Part shown: in pieces, positions 22,383 to 34,271 of the stretch
Layout: the number at the start of each line of letters is the position of its first letter
Position numbering within the stretch: position 1 is the first letter of the stretch
Assembly: GCA_028554755.1 (NCBI GenBank)
Contig: JAPTOF010000007.1
Coordinates: 17,593,001 to 17,657,000, forward strand
Direction of reading: 5' to 3'
Length of the DNA: 64,000 nt
DNA from: Cordia subcordata
Lineage: Eukaryota; Streptophyta; Magnoliopsida; Boraginales; Cordiaceae
The notes under the pieces: model-generated
Seen by the model: only the letters and a program-made list of their open reading frames with translations
Database searches by the model: none
Told to the model about the DNA's origin: nothing
Position numbers and translations under genes: made by a program

Positions 22383-23993
22383 CCTCCAAACCTTCTCCTT
22401 GCTTGTCTCCAAGCAAGACTACTCCTAAGCTTATATCATGATGCTCAAAGGGTTGCCAAAAGTATTGACTTGCTATCTTGACGAATCTAAGGAGTATAAG
22501 GGGTCATTCCTATTGTAAAAAGGGATCTCCAAACCTTTTTCGGATCTTCCTCTCAATCATAAGGGTTCTTGCACCTCTTGGGAACTTACCAAATAGCTAG
22601 AACCACTGCAAACCTAGGATTCCAACTCAAGCACCCGGGATGTTGATATTTCGTACCCCCATCAACTAACATGGCATCCCAACATGCATTTAGCCCAAAG
22701 ATACAAGGAAAAGGGAGAATTACATCACAATGGCTCGCAATTGGCGTAAGAGCCTTATTCATGATACAACGAAGTGACGTTCTTAGTGATTAGAGCCTCC
22801 ATGTATCGAGCTTTCAACCAGCACATTCCAGCCACTTAAGGCTTAGAGTACTAGGGGAAGAAACCCTCCTCGGGCATACTAACTCCAGTTTCGCCAACCA
22901 CTTCAAACGGAAAATCAAAGAAAGAGAACTAAACATGTGTCAAATTGACATTGTGTCCTTTGACACTTATTCAGCATACTTCATTTTTTTTCTTGCCATT
23001 TGGCTTTTTCACATTTTTCACTTTTTTTCTTTTTCAATCTTTTTCCATTTTTTTCATTTTTGCATTTTCCAATTTTTTTGGATTTTTTCCCAATGCATAA
23101 CGTCAACACAACAAAAAGAAAAAGAAGGGCTATGGTACACTAAAAGAACCAAGCAAGTAAGGGGACATTCACATGAACAACCCTCTAAAAAGCATTTTTT
23201 CCAACTAGGTTGTGGGGCAACTATAAGGTGCATTCTTAAAAGTGCTCACTCCTCACAGTTTTCAAAAAGATTCTCTTCAAAGTCCTAGTTCTCCCTCCAT
23301 TCTATTCACTCCCCATAATACAACCTCATCTTCACCAATCAATTAAGTCGATCAACAAGAGGCAACACTCTAATCAACAGAGAGATAAACGACTCTACAT
23401 GCACAAAAAAAATATAAAAAAAATTCACCATTTTGAGCAAAATCAAGCAAATCTACCCTTTTTGTCAAATATGAAAAACAAAAAGAACTCCCACACCCCC
23501 AAACCTAAACTTTGCTTGTCCTAAAGCAAATAGCAATCAACTGTGCAAACAAGAAAATAATAAAGCACACATATGGGAAGTGTGGAAGGGTAAGAAAAAT
23601 AAGGCCACAAGGATGGAAAGATACAACCTTGTGTTCGTGTGACTTCACAAATGCCAATGAAATTCCAATTATCTACTAACATGTTTCTCATCAATACACA
23701 AACACTCAAAAGGCACACGAGATTAGTAGACATATGCCATGCAAGTCTGCATTGGCATTACAAATAAGAACAAGGATGTATGCAAAAATGGAGAAGGGAA
23801 ACGCAAGGAATGGGAACAAAGCTCTAGCTATTAAAAGGAAAAGAAAATGACAAATACATAAAAACAAAAGGAAAAGAATGAAATTACCAAAATCTAGGTT
23901 GCCTCCTAGTATCACTAACCATCATACCGTCAGCCAGGCAAGCTCCATTCATCAAGTATTATATGAAGGCTCCTGAAGCTCGATGGTCTCCAC
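22383..23993 (-). other. Non-coding 3' part of the gypsy element
   Basis: Lies between the pol end and the putative LTR. On the minus strand it has GCAAAGTTTAGGTTTGGGGG at about 23501-23520 and a similar CAAGGAGAAGGTTTGGAGG at 22383-22404. I recall similar G-rich words downstream of pol in Athila-type elements. T/C-rich low complexity spans 22980-23095. I see no credible env-like frame. Confidence 0.4.
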
Positions 23994-26936
23994 TTAATCC
24001 ATGCTCAAGTCAAATGAATGCTTCAAGCACCGGCCATTCACAGTTAATACTCGTTCGTCCTTCAAATCCTTGATCTTTCCTACTCTAGAAAGGTAGGCTT
24101 CAATAACCTCGTATGGACCATCCCATCGACTTCTCAGTTTACCTGGAAAGAGCTTTAATCTAGAATTAAACAACCAAACTTTGTCAGTAGGAGAGAAAGA
24201 TTTCCTAAGGATATGCCTATCATGTATTTTCTTCATTCTCTCTTTATAAAGCTTGGTGTTCTTGTATGCCTTATATCTCAATTCCTCCAGCTCAGCTAAG
24301 TCAAGCTTCCTTTTCTTACCTACAACAGACAAGTCAAAATTTAAAGCCTTAATAGCCCAATATGCTCTATGCTCTAACTCGACAGGTGGATGGCAAGCCT
24401 TCCCATAAACTAACCTATATAGAGACATACCTATAGGGTCTTGTATGCAGTGTGGTAGGCCCACAATACATCACTCAATCTGCAAAACCAATCTTTCCTA
24501 TCAGGCCTAACTGTTTTCTCTAGAATGGACTTGACTTCCCTATTTGAAACTTCAACCTGTCTACTCGTCTAAGGGTGATACAGGGTAGCAATCTTATGAG
24601 TGACTAAATATTTTTTTATTAAAGCTCAAGTGTCCGATGGCGAAAGTGCTTTCCTTCATCACTGATCAAGACTCGTGGTAGCCCAAACCTAGAAAAAATG
24701 TGCTCTTGAATGAACTTGACCACAACCTTGTGGTCATTGGTTCGGGTAGCTATCACCTCAACCCACTTGGACAGATAGTCAACGGCCACTAAGATGGATT
24801 GATACCCAAAGGAAGGTAGGAATGGACCCATGAAATCAATTCCCCAAACATCAAAATTTTCACACACAAGCATAGGAGAAAGGGGCATCATATTTCTCCT
24901 AGAAATGCACTTAGATTTTTGACATATAACACACTTTTTACAAAATTCCTAGGCATCTCTAACGAGTGTGGGCCAAAATAATCCACTTAGCAAGACTTTA
25001 GCTGTAGTTTTCTTTCCCCCAAAGTGACCTCTACACGCATCACCCTGACACATATTCAAAATATTTTCAAACTCGCTCTTTGAAACACATCTATGAATCA
25101 CCTGATATATACACACTTTAAAGAGATAAGGATCTTCCCAAAAACAAAATGCTTAACTTGCGAATAAAACCTATCCTTTTCTCTCTTCTCCCAATGAGGT
25201 GGCAACTGACTTGTGACAAGATAATTTACTATATGAGCATACCAAGGTATGTGGTGTGAGACAACAAATAATTGTTCATCCAGAAAAGACTCACAAAAGA
25301 GGATGGAATCACTAGGGGACTCATGAATAAGATGGGACAAATGATCAGCAAGAGAATTCTCACTACTTTTCTTACCTCCAATCTCCATGTCAAATTCCTA
25401 CAAAAGGAGCATCCACCTACTCAAGCGGGGTTTAGATTCACGCTTAGACAAAAGATACCTCAAAGCCGCATGATCGATGTAAACTATGACCTTAGACCCA
25501 TGAATGTATGATCGAAACTTATCAAGGGAGAACATTACTGCTACAAGCTCTTTCTTAGTGGTGGTGTAACTTTTTTTAGCCTCATCCAGAGTCTTACTAG
25601 CATAGTAGATAACATAGGGCAACCTATCCTTATGCTGTCCTAATACAGCTCCTATGGCAAAATCTGATGCATCACACATAATCTTAAAAGGAAGACTGTA
25701 ATCAGGTGGCTGGATGACAGGGGAAGAGGAAAGCAAGGATTTAAGCCTATCAAAAGCTCTAATGCACTCTTCATCAAACACAAATAGAACATCTTGCACT
25801 AAAAGCCTAGACAATGGACGAGTGATCTAGCTAAAATTCTTAATGAACCTACAATAGAAATCTGCATGGCTAAGGAAGGATCTCACATCCTTAACAGATT
25901 TAGAAACAAGCAATTTTTCTATAAGCTCTACCTTGACTGGGTCAACCTAGATACCATCAGAAGACACTACGTGACCCAAAACTATTCCTCTCTACACCAT
26001 AAAATGTGATTTCTCCCAACTCAGCACAAGATCCATCTTAATACAATAGTCTAGCACTAAAGATATGTGACTCAGGCATTCATTAAAATTCACACCAAAG
26101 ACTAAGAAATCATCCATGAAAATCTTTAACTGCCTCTCAATCATATCACTAAAGATAGCCATCATACACCTTTCAAAAGTGGCAGGTGCATTGCAAAGAT
26201 CGAACAACATTCTCCTATAAGCAAAGGTACCATAAGGGCACGTAAAGGTAGTCTTCTCCTAATCCTGGGGAAATATGGGGATTTGACTGTATCTCAAATA
26301 CCAATCTAAAAATTAGCAATAACTGTGACCGACTATTCTATCTATAATTTAATCAAGGAAGGGTAATGGGAAGTGATATTTTCAAGGCCTAGAGTTGAGC
26401 TTCCTATAATCTATGCACATTTTCCAACCTGTAGGGATTCGCGTAGGAACTAGCTCACCCTTATTATTCTCTACTATCGTGATCCCAGACTTTTTTGGTA
26501 CTACCTGGACAAGACTAACCCACTCGCTATCAGAGATTGGATAAATGATTCCTGCATCTAAGAGCTTAATGACCTCCTTTCTCACAACTTCACTCATATG
26601 TGGATTAAGTCGTCTCTGCATCTCGCGAAAAGGTACCGCACCTTCTTCTAGATGAATCCTATGCATACAAACCTAAGGGTCTACACCTTTTAAAACATCA
26701 ATCATTCACCCTGTGGCCTCTTTATAACATCTAAGGACTCCTTGAAGACGCTTCTCATTCTCACTTGACAAATCATATGCTATAATCACAGGAAGGGTCT
26801 CATCAGATCCTAAGAATGCATACTTCAAGTGCTCAGGGAGGGGTTTGAGCTTCAAAGATAGAGAAGACTCAACCGTAGGGGGATCACTAGACACTTCTAA
26901 AGGAAAGACTTGGACTGACTGACTAAACTCAATCAA
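23994..26936 (-). pseudogene. Athila-like Ty3-gypsy pol remains (truncated)
   Basis: In minus-strand order: a pre-RT linker (LKPLPEHLKYAFLG near 26840); RT start (PTGWKMCIDYRKLN near 26390); the RT catalytic region with FMDD in place of the more usual YMDD near 26110; RNase H ([20 protein letters not shown] near 25600); the integrase zinc region near 25050-24930; the integrase core (VWGIDFMGPFLPS near 24830); and the integrase end ([20 protein letters not shown] near 24410), which is characteristic of non-chromodomain gypsy elements. Stops and frame breaks divide it. Gag, protease and the 5' LTR are absent: similarity ends near 26940-26990, where a GT-rich tract starts. Confidence 0.85.
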
Positions 26937-27009
26937 TTTCTCAAGCCTAAAGTCAACAGAAGTAGATGTGGCCTAAAACCCTTGCTTAACCTACTTTACC
27001 CTTGTGCCA

Positions 27010-27290
27010 TCCTAAGTATAGTGTATGTGTATGTAGTGCGTAGTATGTTTAATATGTATGCAATGTGCGTAATATGCGTAGTTTGTATAATGTCTAATAT
27101 TTATATAGTGGGAGTAATGTGTTTGTATAAACTATATGCATTGTGTGTTATAAAGTGTGTGTAGTATGTGTATAACATATGTAATGTGTACAAAATGTAT
27201 AGTGTGTTTAATTGTGTAATATGTGAAGAGAGGTGTGTAATATGTTTGTGTATATATGTAGTGCGTGTGTAATATGTGTAGTGTGTCATT
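27010..27290. repeat. GTGTAATATGTG-type microsatellite tract
   Basis: Irregular TGTGTAGTATGTGTATAATG-like words, the complement of the tract at 18960-19380. The open frames on both strands here are products of the repeat. Confidence 0.85.
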
Positions 27291-27406
27291 AGAAAATACT
27301 TTTCACTTAATTTTTTTAGTCAATCAAATGAGAGAAGTAATTTTTTAAAAAATTTTCCAAAAAAATGTTTTAAAACAAATTATTTCTTGTAAAACAAAAT
27401 GGAGCC
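27290..27406. repeat. Right inverted arm of the 8.6-kb segment
   Basis: Its reverse complement begins GGCTCCATTTTGTTTTACA, matching the arm at 18773 and the right end of the element at 1967-2947. Flanking trinucleotides (TTA at left, CTG at right) do not match, so the two arms may not belong to a single insertion. Confidence 0.55.
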
Positions 27407-27655
27407 CTGAGATGGTATCGTTTATTCTTTAGTTGGTCTCTGTACTATTTATTATTTTTTAAATTAATGAAATAATTCTCTTACCCAACAAGAGCCAATT
27501 GAAGCCTCGAAAATCTCAAAATTTGTTCATGGCCCGATGCATACTAAGAATTGATGCACTTGTTATATGATTCACCTCAAATATGGCAAAAATCTTCTAC
27601 GAATATATATAATAATTTTTAATGGTTTGTGAATTCTCTACATATCTTAATATAA

Positions 27656-28968
27656 TCTCTCTATCTATATATATAAAAGTTGTATCCAATAGAGTTCAAA
27701 GAGACATGTCAAATCAGCTTCTATTGAGAGAGTATAAGTTAATTTTGTACTTTCACAAGTGATGATGTGCAAAATTAAAAAGATCATCAATTTCAAATGT
27801 ATAAAGTATATTATAAACCCCTAACATTGTTATTTTTCTCTAACTAAGCTCCTATTATTTTAAAATGTTCAAATTGATTCATAATATTTTACTACGTAGT
27901 CAAATTAGTCCTTAAATTAAACAATTAAGTTAATTTTTATTAGTTAAGAAATTTTGTATTGGTCCTTTATATTTAATAAAGTTATTCAATTAGCATAAAT
28001 ATGAGTAAAATAATGAGGACTTTTAAACTATTTAAATTAGTCGATAATATTTTAAGGACATAGTCAAACTGACCAGTAAACATAGTTAAAATTTTTATTA
28101 TTTTAATATATTTATATTAGTCCTTAATATTTTCACAATTTATTCGAATTAGTCCCATTATATAATATAATATTATATGATATAAATTTTAAAGATATAG
28201 TACATTAACAAATGAGGAAATTATGTTATAAGTACTAGTATTTTTTTTAAATTAGTCCTTATTATTTTTAAATAGTCAAATAAGAATAATGGTACAAAAA
28301 TTAGTATAGAAATATAATTATACTATTATAGCAGTGGTAGGAATAGGAATAGTAGGAATAATAATGATGATGATGATGATGATGACGATGATGATGATGC
28401 TTCATAAAAATTTAAGAAACTTTAGAAGGTGTCATGTCATCTTTTCATTAAGTTTTTTGGTTTATTTCTATTAAATAGTCTTTAATTTTAATAAATCTCT
28501 ATGATCACTATAAATCTCCATTATTTCCTTTTATATCTGGTCTTTATTATTTTGAAATATCTAAAATCAATCATGATTTTTTAAAGAAATATTCAATTTG
28601 ATTCTTGCCATTAAATATTTAGCCAAATATGACTAAAATAACTTTACTAATTTGATGAACTAAAAGTATTCTTTAATTGTAAATATTTACTAAATAAAAT
28701 AGTTAAGACATGTCATTGCATTATTCAAGTGAATATTAATAGTCATCACTAATTTTTTAATGTAATGGTATCATATTCATAGGATATTTCAAAAAATAAA
28801 AATAAAAAAAGCACTAGAATTCATTTTTATAAATATTTAGAAAAATAAAAAATACATGAAAACCTAAAAAACAATAAAAAAAACACATAAATAAGTATTT
28901 AGAAAATTAAAAAACACATAGATAACTTAAATTAACCCGTGCAAAGCACGTGGTATGAAATCACTAGT
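27656..28968 (+). mobile_element. Non-autonomous Helitron
   Basis: Starts TCTCTCTATCTATATATA next to a host A and ends CACTAGT next to a host T, as expected for insertion between A and T without duplication. A hairpin (CCCGTGCAAAGCACG, 28935-28949) lies 12-15 bp before the CTAGT end. This is the standard Helitron 3' structure. The interior is AT-rich with a GAT microsatellite at about 28361-28400 and no Rep/helicase frame, so it depends on another copy. Confidence 0.78.
28361..28400. repeat. (GAT)n microsatellite
   Basis: About 13 GAT units with one GAC interruption, inside the Helitron. Confidence 0.9.
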
Positions 28969-29131
28969 TATATTAAGAATTTAAGTCTATTAGATTTACT
29001 TGGACCTGGATAACAAACTGAAAATTGGTGGAACCAATGATTTCAGTCTACACTAGTTTGGGTTTTCAGTGCAATATTTGAGGTACCCAGGCCCGCTATA
29101 TTGTGTCTCATTCGATTAACCTATACAATAT

Positions 29132-30361
29132 ACTAATGCTTTCATAGCCCGTGCTTTGCATGGGCTTATTTAGGTTATGTATATTTTTTTATTTTTTAAA
29201 TATTTATAGATGTGATTTTTTATTATTTTTAGGTTTTTGTGTATTTTTTATTATTTCTAAATATCTACAAAATTAATTCTAGTTCTTTTTTATTCTTATT
29301 TTTATTTTTTTAATTAGGATATGATGCATAAATTAATTAAATTAATGAGTTTTTTGGGACTTTGTTACTTTAAACTCATTAAAAAGAAATATATAGGTGG
29401 TGTATAAATATAATTAAATATCTTGTAACTTCATTGCAAGATGAGGTTAAGAAGTGGTGCATAAATGCAATTAAATACTATAGTATATAGATTTATAATA
29501 ATGTAATAATATTAAAAATAGAGTTTATGATGACTCAGCAAATAGATGGATTTTAATTTAGCACCCTTCTTTGAGCTCCTTTGGGTTTAACTTTTTTATA
29601 GATATGATTTTTTATTATTTTAGGTTTTTGTGCATAAATTAATTAAATTAATAAGTTTTTTTTTAATTTTATTACTTTAAACTCATTAAAAAGAAATATA
29701 TAGGTGCTGCATAAATAAAATTAAATATCTTCTAACTCTATTGCAATGATGAGGTTGGGAAGTAGTGCATAAATGTAATTAAACGCTATGATATATAGAT
29801 TTATAATAATGTAATAATATTAAAAATAGAATTTATAATAACTTGGCAAATAGATGGGTATTGATGTGGCACCCTTTTTTTAGCTCCTTTAGGTTTAACT
29901 TTTATATAATACTAGTGTTTTCATACTCTGTGCTTTACACGGGCTTATTTAGGTTATGTGTGTTTTTTATTTTTTCAAATATTTATAGATGTGATTTTTT
30001 ATTTTTTTATATTTTTGTGTGTTTTTTATTATTTCTAAATATCTATAAAAATTAATTCTAGTGCTTTTTTATTCTTATTTTTTAATTAGGATGTGATGCA
30101 TAAATTAATTAAATTAATGAGTTTTTTTAGACTTTATTACTTTGAACTCATTAAAAAGAAATATATAGGTGGTGCATGAATATAATTAAATATATTGTAA
30201 CTCCATTATAATGATGGGGTTAGGAAGGGGTGCATAAATGTAATTAAATAGTATAATATATAGATTTATAATAATGTAATAATATTAAAAATAGAATTTA
30301 TGATGACTTGGCAAATAGATAGGTGCTAATGTGACACCCTTTTTGACCTCCTTTGGGTTTA

Positions 30362-30413
<52 letters not shown>

Positions 30414-30485
30414 TAGAATTTATGATAACTTGACAAATAGATGGTGCTGATGTGACACCCCTTTTTTTAGCTCCTTTGAGTATAA

Positions 30486-30518
<33 letters not shown>
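29132..30518 (-). mobile_element. Tandem cluster of related Helitron-like units (minus strand)
   Basis: On the minus strand two units end with a GCACGGG-type hairpin plus TATGAAA…TTAGT or CTAGT (plus-strand starts at 29132 and 29911). Unit starts read TAAACCCAAAGGAG near 29595, 29890, 30360 and, diverged, 30485. I read four pieces: about 29132-29600, 29600-29908 (lacking its hairpin end), 29911-30375 and 30405-30518 (only the 5' part). Shared internal phrases such as TCATTAAAAAGAAATATATAG recur in order. The hairpin and terminus resemble those of the Helitron at 27656-28968. (TA)n tracts lie at 30365-30406 and 30488-30516. Confidence 0.65.
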
Positions 30519-30519
<1 letters not shown>

Positions 30520-31950
30520 TTTACAAGTCTGAAAGTACTCAAGTAACCCAAAATAATACCCCCAGCCAAATACTTTACGAACTTAGATTCTCCTACAGCG
30601 TTATAAATTTTTTGCTATACTAAAATAGCAATAAATGGGGAGGTTTACAACCCAAAATATTAAAGGAAAAAATAAGATAAGATAAAAGAGGTTCAATGAT
30701 AGTAAATTGACAATAAATTCTGATAAAATTATATAAGTAATTTATCATTATCTCTCTTGCAACTTTATATATATATATATAAAAGGATCCAAAATCCTTT
30801 ATTTGAGACAAGGAAGATTCAACTTGCGGAGCTCGATCACCAACACGATCAACAGAGTCTAACCACCAACTAGTAAACCTCAAGTGCACATCACGTCTTT
30901 TATATTGAACATCAGTTAAGTCGATGACATCCTTCTATGGAAGGGGACTGGATTTGAACCGAGTCTTGAGCCATGTTCATTTTTAACTTTTATTGCTATA
31001 ACATTCTTGGCCGACAAAGATCCAAATCCTTGGCTTAGAGTATATTTGTTTACATGGTATATAGGCTCGAAATAGGTGGACAGCTGAGCCTCAAAAAGAC
31101 TAGGGCCATGGGGGATACAGCTTACAAGATTCCTGACCACGTGAAAGACAATTCTTCGCTGTTTCCTCATGCTTCTTCTGTATAGTATTCTCTTCTCTGT
31201 TTCTCTCTCGCACAGATAATGAGGTTTTGTAATCTAAACAAAGGAAGCAATTTTTATGGAGAATCTGTTTTTCCTTTTTCTTTGTATCAGGAGTATCAAA
31301 ATATTTTATACAAACACCAACTTAAATACGAGAAGATTAAGGTCCAATAAACAAATAAATTTAGCTCTAAAGCAAGAGTACATGGAACTAGGCTATTTGT
31401 AAAGCTTTTTGTATTAACTTATTTATTTTGTCATAGATGGCGACCTTTTTTTTTTTAATTTTAGAGAAATGAAATTTCGCTTTCTTAACGAGCCAAAACA
31501 AATAGTACAAGCCTTGATAGAAAAGTAAAAATCTATTATAACTACTTAAGCGATCTAATTTATCACGCGATTAACACAACGAACATGTCAAGTTGCACAC
31601 TTAATATTGGAGGATTTGGGTTTACATGACCGAATTATGAATAAATTAAAAGTCAAACCAATGATCGGCAAAGATCGTGAAGAAACAATAGGCCGACATG
31701 TGATAATGAACAATTTCTTTTGTATGTTAACTTAGAACGGGGGAAGAAAAAAAAAATGTTATACCTAACACTTCAATTATTTGGTCTCCATGTCCTATTA
31801 TCAATTTTTTAAATTAATCAATAATTTTGTGACAAATACAGAAGTGAAGCACGTGTAGTGTTTATACGTACAGGTCTGTGAAAATAAAGCACGGTCCGTA
31901 TCAGGAAGGTTGTACGTCTCCTCAATTCTTGTTTGATTTTTACCCAAAAA
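30519..31950. other. Intergenic DNA, nothing recognised
   Basis: Two minus-strand open frames (30620-30889 and 30916-31170) do not resemble any protein I know. The minus-strand word GGTTCAAATCC near 30953-30963 looks like a tRNA B box, but no A box or cloverleaf could be built around it. Confidence 0.4.
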
Positions 31951-32155
31951 AAAACTTGTTAATAATTGTGGACCAAAAAGGTAAAATTTTGAAAATTCTT
32001 GTGCGATATAATTAGTTAAGTGTTTTTGTTTCACCGGAAAATTTTTTTTAAAAAAAAAAACTTGTTGATAATTGTGGACCAAAAAGGAAAAAAATTTGAA
32101 AATTCTTGTGAGATATAATTAGTTAAGTGTTTTTGTCCCACCGGAAAAATTAAAG
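31950..32155. repeat. Two-copy tandem repeat, period 106 bp
   Basis: The block CTTGTTAATAATTGTGGACC … TAGTTAAGTGTTTTTG … CACCGGAAAA starts at 31955 and recurs at 32061 with few changes. Confidence 0.8.
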
Positions 32156-32181
32156 CAAACAGGAGGTATTAGCTAACTAAG

Positions 32182-32792
32182 TGTGAAAAAAAAAATATAG
32201 AAGAGATAAAATATAAAAAGAAAATATAAAAAGGTTGAAGATGCTGGAGCCACTACCAACGGTGGCTCTAGAAAATAAAAAGATTCGTAAAAGCTACATT
32301 GTGAATTCTTCATGAATTGTAAATACAATAAAATGACCTTATTTATAGGTTTCATAACTTGGTAGCCAAGACTAGAAAATAGACTAATAAGATAACTTGG
32401 TACACGAGACTACAATTTAGACTAATAAAATAACTTGGAGAACAAGACTAAGGGCTCGTTTGGATTGACTTTTTTCAAAAGCGCTTTTTTTAACAGCTTT
32501 TGAAAAATAGTTTTTTTGAAAAGCTGAAAATTCTGGCTTCTAAAAAAAGTTGTATTTGAGCTTTTTTCAGAGTTTCAGCTTTTTTGTAAGCCAAATCAAA
32601 TAGTTATTGCAAATTTAATATAACTTTTTCAGAAAAAAAAAGTACTTTTTCCTGAAAAAAAGCCAATACAAACAGGCCCTAAAAGCTAGAATAACAAGAA
32701 AACCAATTGGACTAATTACCTAATCTACACTATTGTCTAATCTAGTACCATAAAATAAGGAAATATATTAATAATCAAAGTATTCTTTAATA
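32182..32792 (-). repeat. 3' LTR of the small element, with nested MITE
   Basis: Homologous to 33491-33865 except for the insertion at 32452-32679. Confidence 0.8.
32452..32679. mobile_element. Tourist/Harbinger-like MITE (228 bp), TAA duplication
   Basis: Starts GGGCTCGTTTGGATTGAC, and its right end reads CCAATACAAACAGGCCC. TAA flanks it at 32449-32451 and 32680-32682. The paired LTR at 33491-33865 shows an uninterrupted single TAA at the matching place (…AAGACTAAAAGCTAG…), so the exact insertion is documented within the window. Confidence 0.88.
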
Positions 32793-33009
32793 GCCCTCCT
32801 CAAACTCAAGTGATTTAACATAGACTAATTTGAATTTGATAATTGAATTGCTGAGTAGTCTCTACAAAGTTGAATAGACAAATCATATGATGAGTTTATT
32901 TACATTAAAACTCAAACCGAAAGAACGAGAAACTGGAACACTTGGAATGCGAACTGAACTTGAAGGTGCAGCTATTACGAGTTGCCAAAAACAAGAACCA
33001 AGAATACCA

Positions 33010-33230
33010 AGAATGGGATTAAGCTCCAAGAGCCAAAGCAAGAATCCCGCAAGAACACCAAGAATGGGATTGAGCTTATTTGAGCTAAAACAAAAATCCT
33101 GCAAACCAAAAAGTAAGAAAGGGATTGAGCTTAAACGAGCTTTAGCAAAAATCCCGCAAAACTAAAAACTAGAATGGGATTGAGCTCAAACAAGCTTTAA
33201 CAAATATCTCGCAAAACCAAGAATAGTCAA
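33010..33230. repeat. Four tandem units of 51-55 bp inside the small LTR element
   Basis: The word GGGATTRAGCT recurs at 33015, 33066, 33121 and 33176, each time followed after about 20-30 bp by ATCYCGCAA or ATCCTGCAA. Stop-free frames across it arise from the repeat and are not supported as genes. Confidence 0.75.
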
Positions 33231-33490
33231 GAATTGAGAATCAAGAGATCACACGAGCTAAACAGCAAGAGAGATGTGAAAATTTTGCCAAACCAAAAAC
33301 AACGAGAAACGCCAAGATCAAGTGCTCAAACGAGCTAAGAACTAAGAACCAAGAATAGCCAAAAACGGGGTCAAGTAAATAACAGCGGGTTATGCCAACA
33401 AGTTCGTATAAATGATAGTGAGGACAATTGTCGACACGAGGACGAATGCGTGATGGACGAGCCAAGACCAAGAGCCTGGCTCTAATACCA

Positions 33491-33865
33491 TATAGAAAAA
33501 ATAGAAGAGATAAAATATGGGAAGAAAATATGAAAATGTTGAAGATGGTGGAGCAACCACCAAAGGTGGCTCTAGAAAAGATAAAGACTCGTACAGGCTA
33601 CATTGTGAATACTTGATAAATTGTAAATACAGTAAAATGACCTTATTTATAGGCCTCATAATTTGATGGCCAAGACTAGAAGCTAGACTAATAAGATAAT
33701 TTGGTGAGCAAGACTAGAATCTAGACTATTAAGGTAACTTGGAGAGCAAGACTAAAAGCTAGAATATTAAGGAAACCAATTGGACTAATTACCTAATTTA
33801 TAGTATTGCCTAATCTAGTACCATAAAATAAAAAAATACATTAATAATCAAAATATTCTTCAACA
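33491..33865 (-). repeat. 5' LTR of the small element
   Basis: The 375-bp partner of 32182-32792. On the minus strand it begins TGTTGAAG and is followed by the primer-binding site. Confidence 0.82.
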
Positions 33866-34164
33866 TTAAGCATTGATTAAATGTGGTAACCTTGTTTCTA
33901 ATTTGTCTAATAATTAGTAATTAAGAGATAGTTAATATTTTAGTTGGAGGATACCAAATCCATTAAGCTCTTTAAACAAAAAGGGGTGAGAGAGAGAGAG
34001 AGAGAAGAAAAGAGGCGCCAAATCCACCGTTATGTTGGAGAACACAAGGGAATTGAATTTTATAATTAGTCCTCCAAAGTTAAATAAAATGATATGATAG
34101 AAATTTATTATGATTAAATATTATCTTTGGTTTAAATTTATATCTTTCAATCACATATATTATT

Positions 34165-34271
34165 TTTTTTTCTTTTTTTTTTTTTTTTGAAGAGGATTTA
34201 CAATAATTTTCCACTTACCCCTAGCAATAACTTGAACTTGAGACATATAAGTCCAAAGTGAGGGGCGCTCC
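34165..34271 (-). mobile_element. Possible SINE-like insertion
   Basis: On the minus strand a body of about 80 bp ends in a run of A (plus-strand T run, 34165-34188). It contains AAGTTCAAGTTAT (B-box-like) and TGGAGCGCCCC about 35 bp before it (A-box-like). The flanks ATCACATATATTA (34152-34164) and ATCACAAATATAA (34272-34284) are similar and may be a target duplication. The boxes are degenerate, so the call is tentative. Confidence 0.4.

Larger units (their letters stand above)
32182..33865 (-). mobile_element. Small non-autonomous LTR retrotransposon
   Basis: LTRs at 32182-32792 (380 bp once the nested MITE and its TAA are removed) and 33491-33865 (375 bp) flank about 700 bp. On the minus strand, TGGTATTAGAGC at 33479-33490 directly follows the 5' LTR, a primer-binding site one base different from the initiator-Met form. 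A G-rich tract (GAGGAGGGC) precedes the 3' LTR near 32793-32801. Flanks CTAAG (32177-32181) and TTAAG (33866-33870) are a 5-bp duplication with one mismatch. LTRs begin TGTTGAAGAATATT on the minus strand, a copia-like start. There is no gag or pol, so it is a large TRIM or deleted copia derivative. Confidence 0.82.

Noticed and set aside
22935..23288. 117-aa plus-strand frame rich in Phe
   Set aside because: It comes from T-rich low-complexity sequence in the gypsy non-coding region.
30620..31170. Two minus-strand frames and a GGTTCAAATCC B-box-like word
   Set aside because: No protein similarity, and no A box or cloverleaf could be found, so neither a gene, a tRNA nor a SINE is supported.
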